Source of the DNA: an uncultured Butyricicoccus sp.
Lineage (GTDB): Bacteria > Bacillota > Clostridia > Oscillospirales > Butyricicoccaceae
Assembly (NCBI GenBank): GCA_947575935.1
Contig: CANPPM010000097.1
Coordinates: 1-9,345 of the forward strand
DNA: 9,345 bases
Direction: 5' to 3'
Below the pieces are notes generated by a model. That model worked only from the letters and a program-made list of their open reading frames with translations, was not told the DNA's origin and searched no databases. Shown piece by piece: positions 5,687 through 9,345 of this stretch. Numbering within the stretch: position 1 is the first letter of the stretch; each line of letters begins with the position of its first letter. Position numbers and translations under genes: made by a program.

Positions 5687-8600
5687 TCAGCTGCGGGCAA
5701 TCACCGAACGCGGCGGCGAGTTGATTGTATCGGCGGCGGCGGGCTCGGGCAAGACAGCGGTGCTGGTCGAACGTGTGATTGGTCGGCTGACCGATGCGAA
5801 GCATCCGGCCGACATTGACCGGTTTCTGTTGGTTACCTTCACCAATGCGGCAGCGGCAGAGATGCGCGGCAAGCTGTCGGCGGCCATTTCATCACGTCTT
5901 GAAGCAAATCCGCTGGATGCACGCCTTCGGCGGCAGCTGCTGCTGGTGCATCGGGCGCAGATTACCACGGTGCATTCGTTTTGCCTATCGCTTGTACGGG
6001 AACAGGCGCCTGCGCTTGGGATTTCGCCGGATTTCCGGATCGCGGACGAGCGCGAGGTTCTGCTGCTCAAAAATGAGGTGCTGGAAGACACGCTGGAGGC
6101 GCTTTATGAGGAAAGTCAGGCCGATTTTATGGCGTTGGCGGAGCAGTTGCTGAGTGGGCGTGACGACCGGCGCTTGTCGGGGGTGGTGCTGGATACCTTT
6201 GAAAAGCTGCAGGCCCATCCCGATCCGGACGTTTATTTGCAGCGGGCGGCCGGGGGCGGCGAAGCCGGTTCGCCGGCGGATTCACGCTTTGGGCAGGTGC
6301 TTTTGAATGAGGCAAGGGAGGCTGCGGAATATGGACGGGCCTTTCTGCAGCTGGCAATAGAGCAGATAGAGGGGGACGAGGCGCTGGAGACCGCGTACTT
6401 GCCCGCTTTTTTGGACGATGTCCGTCAGGCGGAGGCGCTGCTTGCCAGGATTGATGCGGGGGACTGGGATGGGGCGGTCGATGCTGGGCGTGCAGTCTCG
6501 TTTGCCCGTCTCAAGGGCCTGCGCGGTTTCCCCGATAAAGAGCTGCTTGAGGAACTGAAGGGGATGCGTCAGGAGTGGAAGGATTGTGTCGAGCGTGTCA
6601 AAAAACGCCTGCTTCATGTCACCGCAGATGAGGCAGCGATCGATCGGGCGCTGACAGCGCCCTCCATGCGTGGGCTCGCACATGCAGTATACACTTTTTC
6701 CACACGGTTTGCAGAAGAAAAGCGCAGGCGCGGCCTGGCAGATTTCAATGATCTGGAGCATTTTGCAGTGAGGCTGCTGCTGCAGGACGGACGCCCAACT
6801 GCGCTTGCGGAGAGCCTTTGCCAGCGGTATGAAGAGATTTTGGTTGATGAGTACCAGGATACAAACGCGGTGCAGGATGCAATTTTTGGGGCGCTCGGGC
6901 GGCATAATTTGTTTATGGTCGGCGATGTAAAACAGAGTATCTACGGTTTCCGTTTAGCAAACCCATATTTATTTTTACAGAAATATCGTGAAGCGGTGGA
7001 CAAGGCGGCGGCGGACGAGCCAAGAAGAGTGGTGCTGAGCAGAAATTTCCGTTCGCGGCGGCAGGTGCTGGACAGCGCCAACTACTTGATGCGGGCGGTT
7101 ATGCGAGAGTCGGTCGGCGACCTTGCGTATACGGAACGGGAAATGCTGTATCTAGGTGCGGAATATCCAGAACCGGAGGATCCGCGTTATCAGACCGAAG
7201 TGCTGCTGCTGGATGCTGCCGGACAGGAGGAAGACCCTTCCGGAAAGACCGGGGCAGAGGCTGCAATGGTGGCTGCACGCATTGACCGGCTGCTGCGGGA
7301 AGGGCTGCCGGTATCCGATCGGGCGCGTGGTGTGATTCGTCCGGCCGAGCCGGGAGATGTTGTGATATTGATGCGTTCCCCCAAGCGGAAGGCTGCGGTG
7401 TATCGGGCGGCGTTGGCCGCATATGGTTTGACCGTGCGCACAGAGGAGAGTGAGGGCCTGTTGCATACGGCAGAGGTCGGCACAATGGTATCGATGCTTG
7501 CGGTAATCGATAATCCCAGGCAGGATATCGATTTGGTCGGTGTGATGCGTTCCCCGCTATTTGGGTTTTGTGAGCAGGAGTTGGCGGACATTCGCCTGTA
7601 TGATAAAACGGTGTCCTTTTATGATGCGGTACAGCTTGCGGCGGAAAAAAACGAGCGGGCGAAAGGGTTTTTGGAACGGCTGGCACAGCTGCGTGATTTT
7701 GCCTGTGATCAGCCCGTATACCGGCTGCTGTGGCAGATTTATGATGAGACAGGGGCGCTGGCGCTTTATGGCGCGCTGCCGAATGGGGCGCAGCGGCAAA
7801 AGAATTTGATGAGTTTTTTTGAACGTGCGCGCGTATATGAATCGCAGGGCTTTCGGGGACTGTTTGGGTTTAACCGACTGCTGCGTGGGATGTTGGAAGC
7901 AGGTGAGGATTTTGAGGCGGTCAAGGCGGATACGGGTGTGGGCGCGGTGCGCCTGATGTCGATCCACAAATCGAAGGGGCTGGAATTCCCCGTGGTTGTG
8001 CTTGCCGACTGCGCTAAGAGCTTTAATGAGCAGGAGCAGACCGATCCGATTCTAGTGCATTCGGAGTTGGGATTTGGCGCGAAGGTGCGGGACTTGCAGC
8101 GTGGGATTCAGTATCCCAGCCTGGAGCGGCAGGCGATTGCGGCGCGGATGCGGCGGGAGATGGTCAGCGAGGAGCTGCGTATTTTATATGTCGCACTTAC
8201 GCGGGCGAAGGAAAAACTGATTCTTACCGCATCGTCCGGGCAACTGAATGCGCGGTTGGAAAAATGGGCGCGGTTTGCCGCAATGGAACGACTTCCGGAT
8301 TATGCGATGGGTGCGGTACGCTCGCCGCTTGCGTGGATTTTGACGCCGTTGCTGAGGCATCCCGCTGCAGCGTGCCTGCGGGAGCGGGTGCAGACCGTTG
8401 TTCCTGTGGAAACCGGTGCACCGGATGTATTTACGGTAGAGATTGTGCAGCCGGGCGATGCGCAGGAGCTGTTGATCAAGGGGCCGCCATCACAACCGGA
8501 GGTGGAAGAGAGCGGATTGCAGGTAGCGCCTATGTTGGTATATCCAGAGGCATTTCTAGCAGATATCCCTGCGAAGCTGACCGCGACTGGCGTCAAGCGA

Positions 8601-9209
8601 ACTTATAAAGCGGAGGAGGCGGCAGAGGATACGCCGGTTCCACCGCGCGAGATGGTCCTGCGTCGTCCTTTTTTTGAAAAGCGGCCGTTGACAGCAGCTG
8701 AGCGTGGTACAGCCCACCACCTGTTTCTACAGTTTGCAAGATATGAGGGGTTGGATACGTGTGCAGGTGTGGAACAGGAGATTGCACGGCTGCGGAGTTT
8801 GAAAATTTTATCCGAGGAACAGGCGGATGCGGTGGAGCCCAAACGGATTCTGCGCTTCTTTCATTCTTCGCTCTATCAAACGATCTTGGCCTCGGGCACG
8901 GTACGCCGAGAGTTTAAGTTTTCGGTATTGGTTCCAGCGGCGTACTTTGACAAGGCTGCCGAACGCGCGCCCGAAGAAAAGGTGCTTCTGCAGGGGGTGA
9001 TTGACTGCCTGATGGAGAGTGAGGAAGGCTTTACCGTTGTAGATTTTAAAACGGACCGTGTTTCTGAGGAGGAGGCATATGCCCGGGCAGAGTCATATCG
9101 CGAGCAGCTGGACGCCTATCGTTTGGCGGTAGAAACGGTCTTTGGAAAGCCTGTCATCCGGCAGGTGTTGTTTTTTCTGGCAATTGGAGTGGAAGTTGAA
9201 GTAAAATAG
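5673..9209 (+). CDS. addA: ATP-dependent helicase/nuclease subunit A (AddA/RexA type)
   Basis: AddA is the motor subunit of AddAB: an SF1A (UvrD-like) 3'-5' helicase fused to a RecB-type nuclease, acting on DNA double-strand ends. It has 1178 residues from ATG 5673, near the roughly 1230 of the Bacillus protein. In order: Q-motif WTNDQLRAI (2-10), Walker A AAAGSGKT (21-28), motif Ia VTFTNAAAAEM (54-64), Walker B VDEYQDTN with D392 and E393, motif III GDVKQSIYGFR from 417, motif IV RNFRS (457-461), motif V SIHKSKGLEFP from 763, and motif VI YVALTRAKEK from 839. The C-terminal nuclease shows GTAHH with H1016, D1111 in GVIDC, D1124 and K1126 in VVDFKTDR, and QLDAY at 1145-1149. All residues needed for ATPase and nuclease activity appear present. 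The start overlaps addB by 14 bases, which favours matched subunit amounts. No U-tailed terminator follows, only the hairpin at 9223-9266. Confidence 0.98.
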   Translation: MWTNDQLRAITERGGELIVSAAAGSGKTAVLVERVIGRLTDAKHPADIDRFLLVTFTNAAAAEMRGKLSAAISSRLEANPLDARLRRQLLLVHRAQITTVHSFCLSLVREQAPALGISPDFRIADEREVLLLKNEVLEDTLEALYEESQADFMALAEQLLSGRDDRRLSGVVLDTFEKLQAHPDPDVYLQRAAGGGEAGSPADSRFGQVLLNEAREAAEYGRAFLQLAIEQIEGDEALETAYLPAFLDDVRQAEALLARIDAGDWDGAVDAGRAVSFARLKGLRGFPDKELLEELKGMRQEWKDCVERVKKRLLHVTADEAAIDRALTAPSMRGLAHAVYTFSTRFAEEKRRRGLADFNDLEHFAVRLLLQDGRPTALAESLCQRYEEILVDEYQDTNAVQDAIFGALGRHNLFMVGDVKQSIYGFRLANPYLFLQKYREAVDKAAADEPRRVVLSRNFRSRRQVLDSANYLMRAVMRESVGDLAYTEREMLYLGAEYPEPEDPRYQTEVLLLDAAGQEEDPSGKTGAEAAMVAARIDRLLREGLPVSDRARGVIRPAEPGDVVILMRSPKRKAAVYRAALAAYGLTVRTEESEGLLHTAEVGTMVSMLAVIDNPRQDIDLVGVMRSPLFGFCEQELADIRLYDKTVSFYDAVQLAAEKNERAKGFLERLAQLRDFACDQPVYRLLWQIYDETGALALYGALPNGAQRQKNLMSFFERARVYESQGFRGLFGFNRLLRGMLEAGEDFEAVKADTGVGAVRLMSIHKSKGLEFPVVVLADCAKSFNEQEQTDPILVHSELGFGAKVRDLQRGIQYPSLERQAIAARMRREMVSEELRILYVALTRAKEKLILTASSGQLNARLEKWARFAAMERLPDYAMGAVRSPLAWILTPLLRHPAAACLRERVQTVVPVETGAPDVFTVEIVQPGDAQELLIKGPPSQPEVEESGLQVAPMLVYPEAFLADIPAKLTATGVKRTYKAEEAAEDTPVPPREMVLRRPFFEKRPLTAAERGTAHHLFLQFARYEGLDTCAGVEQEIARLRSLKILSEEQADAVEPKRILRFFHSSLYQTILASGTVRREFKFSVLVPAAYFDKAAERAPEEKVLLQGVIDCLMESEEGFTVVDFKTDRVSEEEAYARAESYREQLDAYRLAVETVFGKPVIRQVLFFLAIGVEVEVK

Positions 9210-9222
9210 TGCGTTTTTGCAA

Positions 9223-9266
9223 TTTTTTGACCGGCAAATTCGAGATCTGGTTTGCCGGTCGAAAAA
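9223..9266. repeat. Long inverted repeat (hairpin) after addA, without U-tail
   Basis: GACCGGCAAA (9229-9238) and TTTGCCGGTC (9251-9260) are a perfect 10-bp inverted repeat around a 12-base loop that contains the palindrome AGATCT. T bases at 9223-9227 can pair with A bases at 9262-9266 (one U-G pair between), giving about 16 bp. In either direction the stem is followed by A bases, the reverse of an intrinsic terminator. It could end or stabilise the addA messenger as a structured 3' end, or be a protein-binding palindrome. GACCGGCA recurs at 9331-9338. Confidence 0.7.
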
Positions 9267-9321
9267 AGTTAAAAAAATTTGTCAAAAAACTATTGACAAT
9301 CCAAGGGGGTCGTGGTATTAT
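9262..9321 (+). promoter_or_regulatory. Strong extended -10 promoter with A-tract upstream element
   Basis: TTGACA (9293-9298), a 17-base spacer and TATTAT (9316-9321) make a near-perfect sigma-A promoter, with TGG just before the -10 as an extended element. Three A-tracts (9262-9267, 9271-9277, 9284-9289) lie directly upstream, spaced roughly one helical turn apart, and could act as an UP element. Transcription would start near 9328 and read out of the window into an unseen gene. The strength suggests a highly expressed product, but its identity cannot be told. Confidence 0.85.
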
Positions 9322-9345
9322 AAATAAGCTGACCGGCACGGAAGC

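Noticed and set aside
6282..6905. 207-residue minus-strand open frame inside addA
   Set aside because: It is a shadow of the AddA helicase domain, including the Walker B region; no start signal or motif.
9223..9266. Ordinary Rho-independent terminator of addA
   Set aside because: The stem is followed by GAAAAAAG rather than a U-run on the plus strand, and the minus strand also lacks a U-tail, so it was listed as a hairpin only.
1..9345. CRISPR array, tRNA, rRNA or riboswitch
   Set aside because: No regularly spaced repeats, no cloverleaf-like segments and no recognisable riboswitch core were seen in the intergenic stretches, which are all short.

Overview
The window looks like chromosomal DNA of a moderately GC-rich member of the Bacillota, most likely class Clostridia (an Oscillospiraceae/Ruminococcaceae-type gut anaerobe). 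This rests on the addB-addA gene pair with Bacillota-type AddAB architecture, strong purine-rich Shine-Dalgarno sites, sigma-A-type promoters, and a secreted-looking HExxH protein of a kind I recall from clostridial genomes. The taxonomic guess is inference; no marker gene such as rRNA is present.

Layout. Positions 1-275 hold a decayed piece of an IS3-family transposase on the minus strand, broken by a short deletion and a stop codon and running off the left edge. A strong plus-strand terminator hairpin follows at 301-344, with no intact plus-strand gene in the window for it to end. Positions 345-507 hold no gene, only a small tandem repeat. A minus-strand gene (508-1404) encodes a 298-residue low-complexity protein with a C-terminal HExxH segment flanked by two CxxC pairs. 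It is divergent from a plus-strand set of three genes: a pentapeptide-repeat protein (1563-2216), addB (2294-5686) and addA (5673-9209). Positions 1405-1562 between the divergent genes carry one promoter for each side and an inverted repeat over the minus-strand -35 box.

How the genes work together. AddB and AddA form the helicase-nuclease that resects DNA double-strand ends for RecA-dependent repair. Both show intact nuclease motifs, AddA shows all the expected SF1 helicase motifs, and AddB shows the four iron-sulphur cysteines. The genes overlap by 14 bases, so they are almost certainly co-transcribed and co-translated. The pentapeptide gene sits 77 bases upstream on the same strand, and the only good promoter I see for the set is in front of it. 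Proteins of that fold (MfpA, Qnr) can act on DNA gyrase, so a link with break repair is a reasonable but unproven idea.

After addA, 9210-9345 holds a long hairpin with no U-tail, phased A-tracts and a near-consensus extended -10 promoter that would drive a gene beyond the right edge. Nothing here amounts to a clear new system. The most interesting points are the pentapeptide-addBA arrangement, the uncharacterised HExxH/CxxC protein, and the promoter architecture shared by the two plus-strand promoters.
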